Notes: generated by a model not told the origin, from the letters alone. A stretch of DNA of 64,000 nt from Larix kaempferi (GCA_027924585.1 BSBM01000125.1:439001-503000), one strand, 5' to 3'. Counted from the stretch's first letter, positions 1-12,010 are shown. A program made the numbers and translations.

Positions 1-718
1 ATGAAGCTTGGATTCCAGGAAGGCTTTGGAGCTGTTGTTGAACGTAGAAGAAGCTTATCTGGGCAAACACAGTCTTGTGGTACCAATCCATCCGATGCAC
101 AGGTGTATAGAATCTATATAGTTTAATGAAGATTTTTCGCTTGTGGAATATTTTCGTTCCAAATACTTGATGTAAAATATTGACTATGTTTTTAACAGGA
201 AAGTAATGATCCCATTAGTGTCGAGGAGGGACAACAACAAATCGATGATCAAGCTTCAAATCCCGGTAATGAATTTATTCATATGCTACAATTTTATGAA
301 TAGCATTGCAAATGGTGACCATTAATTGTAGTTCACCATATTTCAACTACAGAGCATGTAGAGGGTGAAACTGTACAGGTTGAGACTGGACAAGAACATC
401 AACAACATGATTTGGTCACACCTGGTAAAAAAACACCTTCGTAATGAATTTTTTTATATGAAAAACTCGTCATTACAATAGAAAAATATAACGATGTAAC
501 ATTTTCACATCGTTGCAGCAAATCCGAACCCCTTGCCGCAAAATCCAAGTCTAAAACAACAATCAGCTAGGATATTGCAAACATCACCAAAAGCACCTGC
601 TAAAGAACCAAGAACTGGAAGAGAAAGTCCAGATGATGTAGATGGTCCTCTCACAGATTATATACCACTGAAGAGAAGAAAAACTTATAAAAAGAAGGAC
701 GGGAAAAATAGCGTCTAA
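1..718 (+). CDS. 3' part of an unrecognised spliced gene (four exons)
   Basis: Four exons can be joined with matching phases: 1-102, 199-265, 353-424 and 519-718. Each intron begins GT and ends AG (donors at 103, 266, 425; acceptors ending at 198, 352, 518), and the joined frame is open for 146 codons to a TAA at 716-718. The exons start or resume at E-S-N-D, G/E-H-V-E and A-N-P-N. The product tail is hydrophilic, rich in Gln, Glu and Pro, and ends in a basic stretch (LKRRKTYKKK) that looks like a nuclear localisation signal. The ATG at base 1 may be coincidental, since the gene probably continues to the left. I do not recognise the family. A host nuclear protein or the C-terminal exons of a DNA-transposon protein are both possible. 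The splice structure is seen directly; the nuclear role is inferred from composition. Confidence 0.6.
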
Positions 719-767
719 ATATTTTGATAACAATATATCATCCACTATTTTTGGTCTAATGAATGAA

Positions 768-1350
768 TGAATGGTTTAATGAATGTTCTAATGTTTTAAT
801 GATTCAGTGTAGTAAACTGTTACCTTCATTGAATTTCAACTTTTATTGAATGAATGTGTTGACTGAATGATTAATGAATGGTGTATTGAATGTTATATTT
901 TATTAAATAAATGTGTTGATCGACTGAAACTATGGTTTAGTGAATGTTAGCATTTATTGAATGAATAATGGATGAAAGTTCATGATGAAATATGGATGAA
1001 TTTGCACATATTTGTTTTTTTCAAGTACATGCATTGGGTATGGGGAATTGAGAGTGATGTGAGGGGGGGGGGGGGCATAAGAGCTTCCACCTTCACGTGG
1101 TTGGCCCTGTTCAGTAGAGAATATGAAATTATTCTCGAAACAGAGAGGAGCTCAATGAATGGCTATGATGCTGGCTTTCTACAACCCACTCGCGTGTTGT
1201 CTAAATTTTGACAATTTCTTGTAGCTTGTTGTGATTTTTGGTTGCTCCTAATAACCAATCTCTAGTTTCCACAACATCAAAGGTTGAGTAAATGATGCAC
1301 TGGAATCAATATCCTTAACCTTCTCTTTAATTTCCTTGGAATCAATATCC
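768..1350. repeat. Left copy of a 583-bp direct duplication
   Basis: This segment recurs at 2118-2700 with a constant offset of 1350 bases at both ends, so there is little or no net length change between copies. It contains many TTGAATGAATG-type motifs and a long G run near 1062-1075. It begins just after the stop codon of the gene at 1-718, so it may be duplicated 3' flank. Long-terminal-repeat behaviour is less likely because no TG...CA ends or primer-binding site were seen. Confidence 0.85.
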
Positions 1351-1647
1351 TTAACCTCACATTAAACCCTTCCAAATTGGTATATTTACCATTCAAGGTT
1401 GGCTTCTTCTGAAGCATGATATTTGCAACTAAGCTAGCATACACCAACAACAATTAGAGACATGTTGCTTGTTGTGAATGTTCATATTTTTTTTAGGAAT
1501 GTAACTTGACCATAATGGCTCCTCCTACGCCAGGGAATTAAAGTCAACAGCAAATTAAAGAAAACATATAGTTTGCATCGAAAAAATAACAAGGTACGAA
1601 CTAAACTAAGGAGATCCAAACCTGCGACCTATGTCTAGTCCCAAGGC

Positions 1648-1782
1648 TACCACCTTCAAGCTTGAAGTGCAGCTGGCAAGGGCAATTACCTTCAAGCTCG
1701 ATTCATTCTGCATGCATTTCACAATGGGAGATGGCAGGCTACCACATTCAACCTTGATTCATTGTGTATGCATTTCACTATG
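1648..1782. repeat. Short decayed tandem repeat (units about 50 bp)
   Basis: Three related segments start near 1648, 1687 and 1740. Each has an ACCTTCAAGCT-like head, and the last two share a GCATGCATTTCAC / GTATGCATTTCAC tail. No gene is supported here, although a 116-codon open frame crosses it. The rest of 1351-1849 shows nothing recognisable. Confidence 0.55.
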
Positions 1783-1849
1783 CAATCGTCTCAGATTCTC
1801 ATTGCGTTTTCCCTCTATTAGTTTATCAATTCGGTATGACCCACGCCCA

Positions 1850-2106
1850 CCGTCCGAGGAGTGTTTCCGCGGTCTTGAGTTCCAGCCTGACAACGGTGAC
1901 GATTCATTCTATATTTATGTTTCCCTTAAGCTGCAATATGGAAAACTCATAGTTCACTATCAAGATTTCTTTGACCGTTAGCTTTGTCAGACAAACCTTA
2001 ATAGTGAACTATGAGTTTGTCATTTGCAATCGAAGGGAAACGTAATACCATGAATCGTCAACCGTTGCCAGGATGAAACTGAAGACCGCAGAAACTCATT
2101 GGACGG
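1850..2106. repeat. Long imperfect inverted repeat (hairpin)
   Basis: The arm at 1850-1967 is the approximate reverse complement of 1990-2106. Blocks that pair include CCGTCC with GGACGG at the outer ends, GCGGTCTT with AAGACCGC, GACGATTCAT with ATGAATCGTC, GTTTCCCTT with AAGGGAAAC, and ACTCATAGTTCACTAT with ATAGTGAACTATGAGT. The loop is about 20 bases around 1978. A foldback MITE, an inverted duplication or a young small-RNA hairpin locus would all look like this. Confidence 0.8.
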
Positions 2107-2117
2107 CGGAAATTCAT

Positions 2118-2700
2118 TGAATGGTTTAATGAATTTTCTAATGTTTTAATGATTCAGTGTAGTAAACTGTTACCTTTATTGAATTTCAGCTTTCATTGAA
2201 TGAATGTGTTGACTGAATGATTAATGAATGGTTTATTGAATGTTATATTTTATTGAATGAATGTGTGTATCGACAGAAACAATGGTTTAGTGAATGTTAG
2301 CATTTATTGAATGAATAATGGATGAAATTTCATGATAAAATATGGATGAATTTGCACATATTTGTTTTTTCGAGTGCATGCATTGGGTATGGGGAATTGA
2401 GAGTGATGTGAGGGGGGGGAGGGGCCATAAGAGCTTCCACCTTCACGTGGTTGGCCCTGTTCAATAGAGAAAATGAAATTATTCTTGAAACAAAGAGGAG
2501 CTCAATGAATGGCTACGATGCTGGATTTCTACAACCCACACGCGTGTTGTTTAAATTTTGACAATTTCTTGGAGCTTATTGTGATTTTTGGTTGCTCCTC
2601 ATAACCAATTTCGAGTTTCCATAACTTCAAAGGTTGAGTAAATGATGCACTGGAATCAATATCCTTAACCTTCTCTTTAATTTCCTTGGAATCAATATCC
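2118..2700. repeat. Right copy of the 583-bp direct duplication
   Basis: It matches 768-1350 with scattered substitutions (for example the G run near 2410-2424 is interrupted by an A). It starts 11 bases after the end of the hairpin at 1850-2106. Beyond 2700 the two copies diverge abruptly. Confidence 0.85.
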
Positions 2701-3539
2701 AGCTTAACCTCAAATAAATATAAGTGAACAAAAGAAAATGCAAGAAAGAGATTAAACTTGCAAAATATAACACTTGTATTAATAAATTCAAAAAGAGAGA
2801 GTAATGTTCATGGGCCTCTTGGAGAGGATGAGCTCCTTTGAGAAAACCTTCAATACAATATCAATCTTTGACAAAACAATATACATCCTTCTAGCGCTAT
2901 AAATAGTTTCTTAATAACTACCAAAACCCTAACTACATGCAATCTAAAAATTAATGACTACCAACCACCTTATTTAATAAAAATGAGTCTTTTACATTAA
3001 GTAACTACCCATTAACTATCTAATGAGCCTTATTCAAAGAATATGATCTCATACATGAATATACAAACTCCTTAGTATACCAAATTAGAGAAGCTAGGTA
3101 AGAGTACCTTGACACAATGGAAGCACACTACCATCTCTTTGTGACGAATATGCCACAGTGTTACATAACTTCCCAGTCCTGTTATTCTGCTATGTGGAAA
3201 GCCTGTAGTCCATAAAGTAAGTTCCATAGACACTAGCACTTGAGACTTAGAGTACATTCTTTTGTGCCACCTTAATAGGCACCCACTAGCTTGTAGGTCC
3301 ACTTGAATAATGATTGACTCCGCCGCTTAATACAATGACTCTAATACAATGGCTTTATTACAACAGCTCTATTCCCTTAGGCTACTCTGCTGCTAATACA
3401 ATGGGAAGAGCATAATGGGGTTCTCAGTTATATATATATGTAATTATTCTACATATTTCCACAATAGAGATAGAATATATTGATTTCCTGTAGTATGAAA
3501 AATTTTATTTGAAAAATGCTATTTTTTTTTAAATCTATT
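2701..3539. other. No gene seen
   Basis: AT-rich sequence without convincing coding potential. A patch near 3320-3410 repeats a TACAATG word (CTAATACAATG, TTAATACAATG). A minus-strand open frame at 3072-3302 has no recognisable motifs and is probably chance. Confidence 0.5.
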
Positions 3540-3975
3540 GGGCGACCTAATTACAACGACCATAGGGTAATATCCGATGGTTTTGCAATACTTCCGCCTG
3601 CTCGGAACATCGAATCCATTTTTTTTGCTATGTTATCCACGTCGCTTAACCGACGACCTATCCGATGGGTGCGGGGTGATATCCTACGCTTGTGCTATAC
3701 TTCCGACGGCTCGGAACGTCGGAACTGACTTTTTTTTTTATGGCAAACACGTCTCTTAACCGACGCATAATCAATGGCGAAAGGATGGTATCCAACAAAT
3801 ATTGGAAGTTAACATTGTCGCTTATCCGACTACCTATGAAGCTGGATGAAGTCGGTTAACCGACAAGGTATGGTAGTCGAATATCCGACGTCATGAACTA
3901 TGTCGGATTTTAGCCGATATCCCACTGACGATAAAAAAGACTGGAATTATCAGATAGTCGACCATAGGTTGTAGC
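3540..3975. repeat. GTCGG/CCGAC motif array with a 110-bp tandem repeat
   Basis: The words TATCCGAC, TTAACCGAC and GTCGG occur many times on both strands, including the perfect 14-bp palindrome GTCGGTTAACCGAC at 3851-3864. Within it, 3584-3655 is repeated at 3693-3765 with an offset of 109-110 bases. Dense short motifs in both orientations are typical of the subterminal regions of plant DNA transposons such as CACTA elements, where the element's own DNA-binding protein attaches. No terminal inverted repeat could be assigned, so the class is left open. Confidence 0.6.
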
Positions 3976-4149
3976 AAATTCGACTTTTTCGCCGTCGGAT
4001 TTTGGGTCAAAAAAACTTTGTGTGGTTTTATTTGAACGGCACCCGACTTCAATAGTTTGTTTGGAATCTCTTCATCATTTGGCATCTTCTCAGTATCTTT
4101 CCTTCTCCTTTTCTTCAGAGAAAGCATAGGAGAGGAAGCAGGCTCGGTC
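3891..4149 (-). CDS. Terminal exon of an unrecognised gene running into the motif array
   Basis: On the minus strand a strong intron end (pyrimidine-rich, TTTGCTTCTCAG, AG at 4151-4150) is followed by an open frame of about 86 codons to a stop at 3891-3893. The product begins with a basic cluster (SLKKRRRKD) and its last third is encoded inside the GTCGG/CCGAC array. A terminal exon reading into subterminal repeats is the arrangement seen in CACTA-type elements, so this may be the end of a transposon-encoded DNA-binding protein. I do not recognise the sequence, and upstream exons to the right were not found. Confidence 0.4.
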
Positions 4150-6269
4150 CTGAGAAGCAAACATTAATGAAAATGTACACTTGAAGTCCTTTCTTCCCTA
4201 CTTAACAATATTCTATTTTTTGACAAAAGTAGACACATAGGATGGTTAAAATGATTATTTGTATCATCAACAACAGTTTTTTATGGCATAGAACAATTCC
4301 ACACAACCATCAGACAATACAATGGAACAAACATGAATAGTGAGATATCATCACCTTGTGGATCAAGGTTAGTCTGAAACCAGAACTTTACCAGAGAGGA
4401 GGAACAGGACCATCCCTGATCTCAGGTAATACTTTTATCCAACACTTTTGAAGGCAGGGAAAGGTTAGTGAGTTCATTAATTCCACATGGATCTCTATTT
4501 TAAGATAGAAAGCTAGAGTAGCAATATGTTAGTACAACATTAATACTCTAAATGGTGAATCAACCTGCTAGACAAAATAGATTAGGAACTTTAAGCCAAG
4601 TATAATTGATGCTTAAAAATTATTAGGGTGAGAAGCAAGGCTAGGTATTCAATTTTATAGAATTGATATCCATTCACCTTGACAGCCCCTTGCATGCAAT
4701 TAATGTCCATGGGAGTAGACTTTTACTACTTACTATTTTCATCTCCAAACTGCCTTTCTGGCACAATCATTTGAAAGAAATGGTTTCGTGGACCACTCCA
4801 ATGTGTAATTTGCATTTTCTTAAAAAAGAGGATGAGATCCATCTTGCCCAACCAATCAACAAAACTTCTACCAAAATCCCTTACACAAGTTGACATGTGT
4901 AAACCCTAGACATCAATATTAATTCTCTTGTTTATCATTAGTGTGTGCTATTTTAGCTCCATTTTCTAAAATTGCCATTTTTTGTGTAAAAATCCTCATG
5001 AGACTGTCATTCAACCCCAGGTTAGAAAAAACTAAAAGGCCTGTGGATTGAGAATCAATTCCATTTGTAATTTAGACTGTGAATGGGCACACACCATACT
5101 GATTTTCAGTCGTCCTATCCATGGTTTCTCTATTTCAAAGTATAATAGCCTCCACTGCAGAATGCCAATGCAATTCCAAAACCTTATTTGGCTTGGTCTG
5201 CATTTACGGAATTATTTTCCAAATCCCCTAACAATAACAAGTTTTTTTGCCATGGACCATTGTGGACAATTTATCCTCTTCTTCATATATAGATTTATGT
5301 TCAAGTTTGACTCAAACCATTAAAATAAAGATTACCCTCCTTAACAGAAACTGGTTCACATCAATCTCCCAAATACTATTTAGTTGTCAAAAATGAAAGA
5401 TTATCCCTTGCAGTAAGAATTGATCCTTGTATAAGCTTCTCAAAGACAAGCTGTCACCTTAACAAGACAAGGATAGTGGATGGATCAAAAGACAAGAACT
5501 AAATAAAATCCAAGATCAGTAAAAAACACTTGATTACAAACCAAACCGAAAAGGACGAAGAGTTAGTCCATTTAATTCAGCCATCAACCCAAAATAAATA
5601 CTAATCACATACAAACAAAGGCATCCTATAGATAACCAATGACTAGGCATCCTAGGTATTCCTTGGTTTCCATCCTGTCTGAAATTATGGTGGAAAATGA
5701 TGCCCATGCCATAATGATAAAACATTCTTAATAGACATCAAAGAGGTTACTCTATGCTTTGGTTTACATAGTCCAAATTCAAATATAAGAAAGAAATAAT
5801 TCTTAAGAGATCACATATAAAGGATGCTCTTAGCTGACCAAGGCCTGTATATGTGATTGGGAAGCCACTCTTTCTGACTGATTTATCAAATTTTAAATCT
5901 TAATTAAACCTTAGATACAATCTACTCTTTGTATATCAATTTTTCAACATTTTCATATCCTCCTTATCAAGGTTAATGTCAAATTCCATGGCCTCCCCTC
6001 CTCTCCTGACCCCCTACAAACTAGCCAATCCTCCTTCCACAACACCTCAGACTTGAAAAACATCAAACTTAGGCAAGCATGGGTGATGGATGACTCTACC
6101 CTTATCATCTATATTTTGGTGATCATCTTCATCCTTTAAGAGGCACTAACTACATCACCTCATTGCCAAACAATTTTTTGATGGATGAGGTTCTTTTTTT
6201 GAAAAATACTTCTTATATTCACATAAACTTATTAACTTTACATACTTCTATTGTAAATCTTTCTTGTAG
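4150..6269. other. No gene seen
   Basis: AT-rich DNA with only short, motif-free open frames. It could contain the remaining exons or introns of the minus-strand gene ending at 3891, but none could be supported. It may also hold upstream introns of the pseudogene that starts at 6270. Confidence 0.5.
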
Positions 6270-6804
6270 TTTCTGGTATGATACTGAATACAAGTTTGGA
6301 TGTAGTCCCAGAAAGCTCAAACGAAAACACCATATAAAAAAAAGAGTAAAGGGTCTATCAATAAAGGATGAGATGTTTTCAAGAGAAGCCAATTTCAACA
6401 TTATGAAGTCATGCTTTCAGTGCTATTCAACAAGGATTCCACATCATCAAGTGTTTTGGAATTACAAGATCTAATAAAGAGGAGCTGTTGATGTTACTGA
6501 ATCAACTTGTTGTTGCACTTGCTGGAAGAGGACTTGGAATCATGCTTTATGTTGCTACAAATATGTTTTCTATCAATGCACTCTTTGATGGAAAAAATCT
6601 TATGAATATTGTATTTGGGATTGGACTTATTTGGCTCTCAGCTGGTGTTAAGATTTTAAGAGCTACCTTTTATTCTGTAGCAGGAATCAATGAAAAATTC
6701 AGGCCAAAACAAAGACAAAATGTTGCTATATTGAAAAAGGAGTTGAGCCATGTCTTTTTCAAGGCTTTACCCCGATGGCCTTCTCAGTTTTAAGGTTTGT
6801 GTAA
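6270..6804 (+). pseudogene. Frameshifted exon(s) of a plant membrane protein
   Basis: A good acceptor (TTTCTTGTAG ending at 6269) opens a coding segment with a basic stretch (SPRKLKRKHHIKKRVKG). The frame is interrupted near 6410-6413, where one extra base separates NIMKS from the continuation AFSAIQQGFHIIK. The second part (to about 6768) encodes two hydrophobic spans, about 21 residues each, starting LVVALAGRGLG and LMNIVFGIGLIWLS, typical of a membrane protein. A second single-base shift at 6768-6771 would restore the ending TPMAFSVLRFV and a stop at 6802-6804; unshifted, the frame stops at 6791-6793. The composition and helical spans suggest a conserved organelle or membrane protein, but I cannot name it. 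Two shifts in about 530 bases indicate a decayed gene copy, though sequencing errors are an alternative. Confidence 0.6.
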
Positions 6805-9800
6805 TTTCATCTTTATAGGCAGTGACCTAGAAATAATGATCAATTCCCTGGTATTTCATATGTAATATATAGTTTTAAACTTTAATTTCTTGCACAACAT
6901 TGGAAAATTTCTTTTATGAGATCCCTTTGTTCATGTTTTTTTACAATTATGGGTTGTTTACTAGCGTATTTAGGGCCCACTATTGATTGATCCTTCTAAC
7001 TGCATCATTGAAAACATACCAGTTTTCCCTGTGATCTTTCTACTCCTTAATGGGGAATTATCATAATTGCACAATTCAATTTATGACCAATTGATGGGTC
7101 CATTGAATATTGTACCATGATTTCATGTTTTGGTATCAAGAATTGTTTAGTTTCTACCAGCAAAGGTACAACTGACCTTCTATGAATGTGCAGACCTGTT
7201 AGAAAATGGTAGTTTCTTACAATGATTTTCATAATTGGTGTTGAGAATTCCGTTAGCCTAATTTTGGACCAGTCCATGCATTTTAGACCTGCTTTGTAAC
7301 TAATGAGAATTAGAATCAGTGGGATGCGTTGGTTGGAGGCAATGTGGCTAATGGCTGGGGACAAAGGTGCACAAGCTTTCCCCAACTAGCCACTACTAAC
7401 AGTCCATTTTCTCCTCTATATGGACATACCTTTCCTGAGAATTGCCGTTGCACATTACCCCTAGTTGAGATGATCATGCAGTTCTGCTTCTACTTGCACA
7501 AAATGATCCATAAAAAATATAATTAGTTTTACTATTCTACATGGAGATTTGATGCATCTGTCCATTTTAGATGTTGTTACTTTGTGCAGCCTTATGCTAC
7601 CTGCACTCTTATGCTTTGATAGATTAGCACCATGAGAAGTAATTGCTAATTTAAAGCAGCTAAGGTCTCTACCATGTCTGGTAAAATAAAACACGGGGAA
7701 GAGTTTAGATACAATACTATTTTGAGCGTGAAGTGTGAAGCTGTCAAATATTATGCCCACTATGCAAATTTAAAGATGTGGAGTTTGAAATGGCATAGAA
7801 TGTGAAGTGTGTAGAGCTGCAGAGAATCTGAATTCATATTGAGTATGAAGCTGCTACACCAAAAAATGTGAAGCAGTGAAGCTACTGTGTAAACGTTGTG
7901 TAAGTGCAAGTGTGAATTTGCCAAGCTACCACAAAGTTTGTGAGATCCTGAATTGTGAAGTTGTGTTCCAAGGTGCACAATTTTGGTTACAAAGAGTGTA
8001 AGGTAGGTGAGTGTGAGCCTTCGGTGACAGTTATGATGGTCACAAAGCCAACTTACCTAGGAATGTTTTCCAAATAGGGAGGGGTTGAAACGATATCTTT
8101 AGGGTGGTCAACTAATGAGTAGAACAAATCTAGAAATGACTAACCAGATCTGGTTGAGGGCATTTAAGTTTCAACAGCCCTAACAGCCCTACTGAAGGTG
8201 TCAATGAGGTGCCAATAGTATCTAGGGACACTAGGCACCTTGGAGATGCTTCCCAACAGGGATGGTATCAAGATGAGTTAAAGTAGAACAATTGGGGCAT
8301 TTAAATATCAAAGTCTATGTCATTTCCCAATGTGTCTTAAACTAAGATAATAAATTAAATATCCCCCTTGATGCAGGAGCATACTGCTCTCGCATAAAAT
8401 TCTAAATTTTGATCAGACCATGAGGTCTTGATGTTTTCCAAATGAGAGATTGGATTGTAAACTCATTGAAAAACCTATGTAAATATTTCTAGTTTCCGAG
8501 TGTAGAATTAGAAAGTTCTAGAAGTAGGATGAGGTGTCAGTTAGTATGGTGAATCATTTAGAACTAAGATACTTATCATTGTAACTGAATTGTGTGTTGG
8601 CAGAATTCAGGATGGCTCAAGAAAACTAGGACTTAGTTGTAAGGGTATGGTAGTTTGTTTTAGTGAGCCATTCAAGAGGATAGAGTCGACGCTTTTATAT
8701 TTAGAAACGGTTCCATATTCGTAGGAAATAGTTAATGACCAAGAGAATTTGTATTCTCAGAATATATTTGTAAGCCCACAGACCATAAGAGATGAGAGCA
8801 GAGGCAGAGGTCGAGTGGCAGGAGAAATAAGCCGAGGCTGTATGCCCATATGATGTATTAGGCCAAGTATTTTGAACATCTGGATTTGATTAATGAATAA
8901 GCATGTTTATATTCTTTTGGTTTGTGAATATTCCTGTGTGTGTTAATAGTGGAATGAGTATCTCTGCTTGCACGAATTTGTGAATTAACTGTGCATGTGT
9001 ATTATTCTGGAACTATATATATAAATGTTGGAATGGGAATTTCCAGTATCTAGTAGCTATAGGTACTTGCAATTCCTGTTAATAAGATTAGAAACTCTTG
9101 AAAGAATAAAATTGGGGGTTCGATTGTAAAAGGTGAAGCTGATAGCTTGGACGCTAAACGATTTCTCTGTGTGCTAAGATAATATTGGGAAGGAAAATCA
9201 AGCGGTGGTTTGATGGCATAGATGTCAAATCAGTTATTTTGTGACATGGATTGAATATCTCTGTTTTTTAAATTCAGATTTAAACTATGTCGAAGATATT
9301 GAGTTGCAGACTAATTTTGTGAAAGAATTGCTCTGCGTGAGCAGTCATGGCAAGTCATTTTATTCTTGAATGTGCTGACCAAGGCGTGGTTATTTGAATG
9401 AGATCTAGTTTTTTTCTATGATGTGAATTATTTGTGTAGAAATCGTGTAAAAAGAAATTGTGACCAGATGTATGAAATCTGAGGGTCTCATTAATCAAAA
9501 ATGTTGAAGTGGTAACCTGTGTTGAATATAAGGAAGATTCATCAAAGTCTGAAGATCTATTGTGTAATGCATGATGGATGGTAGAAACTACAAATTCAAC
9601 CTGTAAGTTGATCTTCCACAAATTCGTTGATAATAAGAAGAAGGAAGCTTTGAAAGAAGGATCTGGTAGTACTTTAAGAACGCCTATGAGGTGAAACTAA
9701 AAGGAAAAGAACAAGACCTGATATGAAACTACAGGAACATTGTTGTTCTTCACCCACAGATTGAGAAGGTTTTAGAGGTTAATCTTAGTGTTGGTGGCAT

Positions 9801-9945
9801 TAAAAACCTAACGGCATTTAGGTTGCATCACCCATGGTCAAATAAATAACTATTTTCATGCTAAATGCCAGCGATAAGGTATCCATTATTGAGTAAAATA
9901 AAAATAATTTGTACTAGGAAACAAAGGAAGAAAATATCTACTTAC
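6805..9945. other. No gene seen; possible old LTR-type sequence
   Basis: The stretch 7740-7990 is rich in GTGAAG/GAAGCTG words, and 8500-9100 has the character of an old LTR, but no paired copy, TG...CA boundary or target duplication was found. Minus-strand open frames at 7047-7385, 7461-7760 and 9355-9621 show no domain motifs and are treated as chance. Confidence 0.4.
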
Positions 9946-10182
9946 CGGGTACTCCAGAAACTTCTTAAAATCGGGTAGGAAACCACGCAGAATGTGCATT
10001 AACTCGGCCCACTCATGGGGTAAGGCTTCAGGGCCTGTCAACATCGATTCTGCCATTGACAAAAGCTATCTGTAAGAAACTGTGTTCACTACCCTAAACC
10101 CAGGTCCACCAGAGTACAGACAACGAGAGGACGCTGCTTGCTTGCAGGTGCTGCAAAGTCTATGGATGTGATTCAAACCCAT
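9946..10182 (-). pseudogene. First exon of a probable mitochondrial-protein gene, with an in-frame TAG
   Basis: On the minus strand an ATG at 10182 opens a frame of 79 codons that ends exactly at a canonical donor (CCG|GTAAGTAG, GT at 9945-9944). The first 38 residues (starting MGLNHIHRLCSTCKQAASSR) are rich in Arg, Ser, Ala and Cys and nearly free of acidic residues, as in a mitochondrial presequence. Codon 39 is TAG, then the frame continues L-L-S-M-A-E-S-M. Residues 43-79 look like a folded acidic/hydrophobic helix (ALPHEWAELMHILRGFLPDF). A CAG-to-TAG change would explain the stop. Alternatively translation starts at codon 43 (10056), which would lose the presequence. No downstream exon was found to the left, so this is either a long-intron gene leaving the recognisable region or a captured fragment. 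I do not recognise the protein. Confidence 0.5.
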
Positions 10183-11911
10183 GACGGTGTGAAGTGTTGA
10201 TGTTAGGCCTTGAAGCTGCCCTGCTTTCCTCTAACAAGTATTTCAATTGAGAGAAGCCGAAACCAAATGAAACAGCGGGAAAACGTGTTTCCTTTTCTGA
10301 AACCCTTTACAAAACATTTGAACCAAGTACTACCTTAAATGTCAAATGTCATGCCTTCATGAGTGAAATACATTTCCAATAATTTTAATTTCTTTTAAAG
10401 ACAGTTTTTAAATGTGTTTTTTTCAAAGGTGTCAAGTCCATGCAGACATGAACATGCCATATAAAGTCCACGTGGACATTGACATAGCATATGATACTAT
10501 TTCTTAACCTATCACCTAACATTTCATAAGATTAAGTGTTTCAATTTAATACTTGTAATTAGTTTAACATGTTACTTGCAAGATTAAAATTTAAGTAGAT
10601 CGCATAATCAATGAAGTTATATTCAATTTGCAATCAAATATTGGAGACACAACTCTCATAATTGGCCAAATGAACCGGAATCTTTCCAAATTGATACAAA
10701 GATCTCACAAGGAAGCAAAAAGCTTCAAGTAAAAAGAATTTTTCCATGGTTTAAGGGTCCTAAATATCCTAGCAATGCGATATTGGCAAACAAAGTTGTT
10801 GACATGAACAATAAGTCACTAATTGTGAGTGGAGGGGCATTCATTAGATATATTATTCACTTAGTGGAATTAATAATTGTAAACAACATGTGATTGAAAT
10901 CAATGGAAAAGTGGTGAGTCGCATTTAGCATGAAACAATGGACCTTTAACTTGAATTGTGCCTTCATAGTGTTCCCACATATTATGGCTCTCAGTGATAG
11001 ATTAGTATTTATTCTCCACAATATAACATTCGGCTATGAAGGTAGGATTTATTGGGAAGGACCTCGACAAATTATGGTATTTATGTGGATTTTCTTTGTC
11101 TTCTAGCATTTTCTCCCTTGTGTTTTGCTTCTCTTAGACGATAAGGACCTTGCGAGTGATTTATGATTCATTATATGAGGTTTAGTGTTTGTTCATGTGA
11201 CCAAAATAAAAATTTTAATGTTTTTGGAAGATGGCATTTTATGGATCCCGTGAAAAGTTAGGGTTAGGTGTTGATGTGATTATCGAGAGGCACTTGCAAC
11301 CAAACTTGATTTGCAAAACTATGGTGAAGGTATTAGAGTTGGGTCTCATACCTGTGAGTCGCATTTGTCGAAAAAGCTCCAACACCTCTTCACCATGCTA
11401 TTTTGTACATGTCCTGCAATCATGGATGTCCAAGAGAACATAGGGGAATTGTATGAAAGAGCCTCCAAGGCTTCTTCCGTAAATACCTAGCAATCAATTT
11501 TAACAAAGTTTAGCACCCAAAGTTTGGGAATTTTGTTTTTTGAATTTAGTATAATGGTGTTTTTAGCCTATCACATTTCAATGTTGGTATGGAAGCTTTA
11601 TGGATTATTATAATTTGTGATTTATATTAATATGCTTTACCTCCTCGAACACCTTAGGACACTTAATAATAATTCACATACCACTTTCCATCAATTATTC
11701 AATAACTTAAACAACAATGCCCAATGTATGTGTAGCAACTGCTATAATTCCACCACTATAATGGTTCATTGAACAATGCAAATACATAAACAAGGTGGAG
11801 GCTATAGATGGACATCACCCATGATCCATAGAGGAAAATGTTATGGCATAAGACTGTGTATTTTGACTTTGGATCATGGCCTGGACTATGAGAACCATCT
11901 TTAGTTTGAAA
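10183..11911. other. No gene seen
   Basis: Immediately upstream of the exon ending at 10182 lies plausible 5' leader or promoter sequence, but no TATA element could be assigned with confidence. The remainder is AT-rich with one motif-free 70-codon plus-strand frame at 11231. Confidence 0.4.
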
Positions 11912-12010
11912 TCCTCAGCAATGATGATGAGGATGAGGATCATGATGATGATGACGATGAAAACGATGATGATGACAAGGATGATGATAACAAGGATGAG
12001 GATGATGATT
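11912..12010 (+). repeat. GAT-type trinucleotide repeat
   Basis: An imperfect run of GAT/GAG/GAC triplets. One frame would read an almost pure Asp/Glu tract ending in TAA, and the others give Met/Lys/Arg- or Ile/Leu-rich shadows. It is a microsatellite, and no flanking coding context was seen. Confidence 0.75.

Noticed and set aside
768-2700. The 583-bp direct repeats as LTRs of a TRIM element
   Set aside because: No TG...CA ends, PBS or PPT at the boundaries, and one copy directly continues a gene's 3' flank.
3480-3500. TTTCCTGTAGTA as a CACTA terminal repeat for the GTCGG array
   Set aside because: It faces the wrong way for an element lying to its right, and the match to TTTCTTGTAGTG is imperfect.
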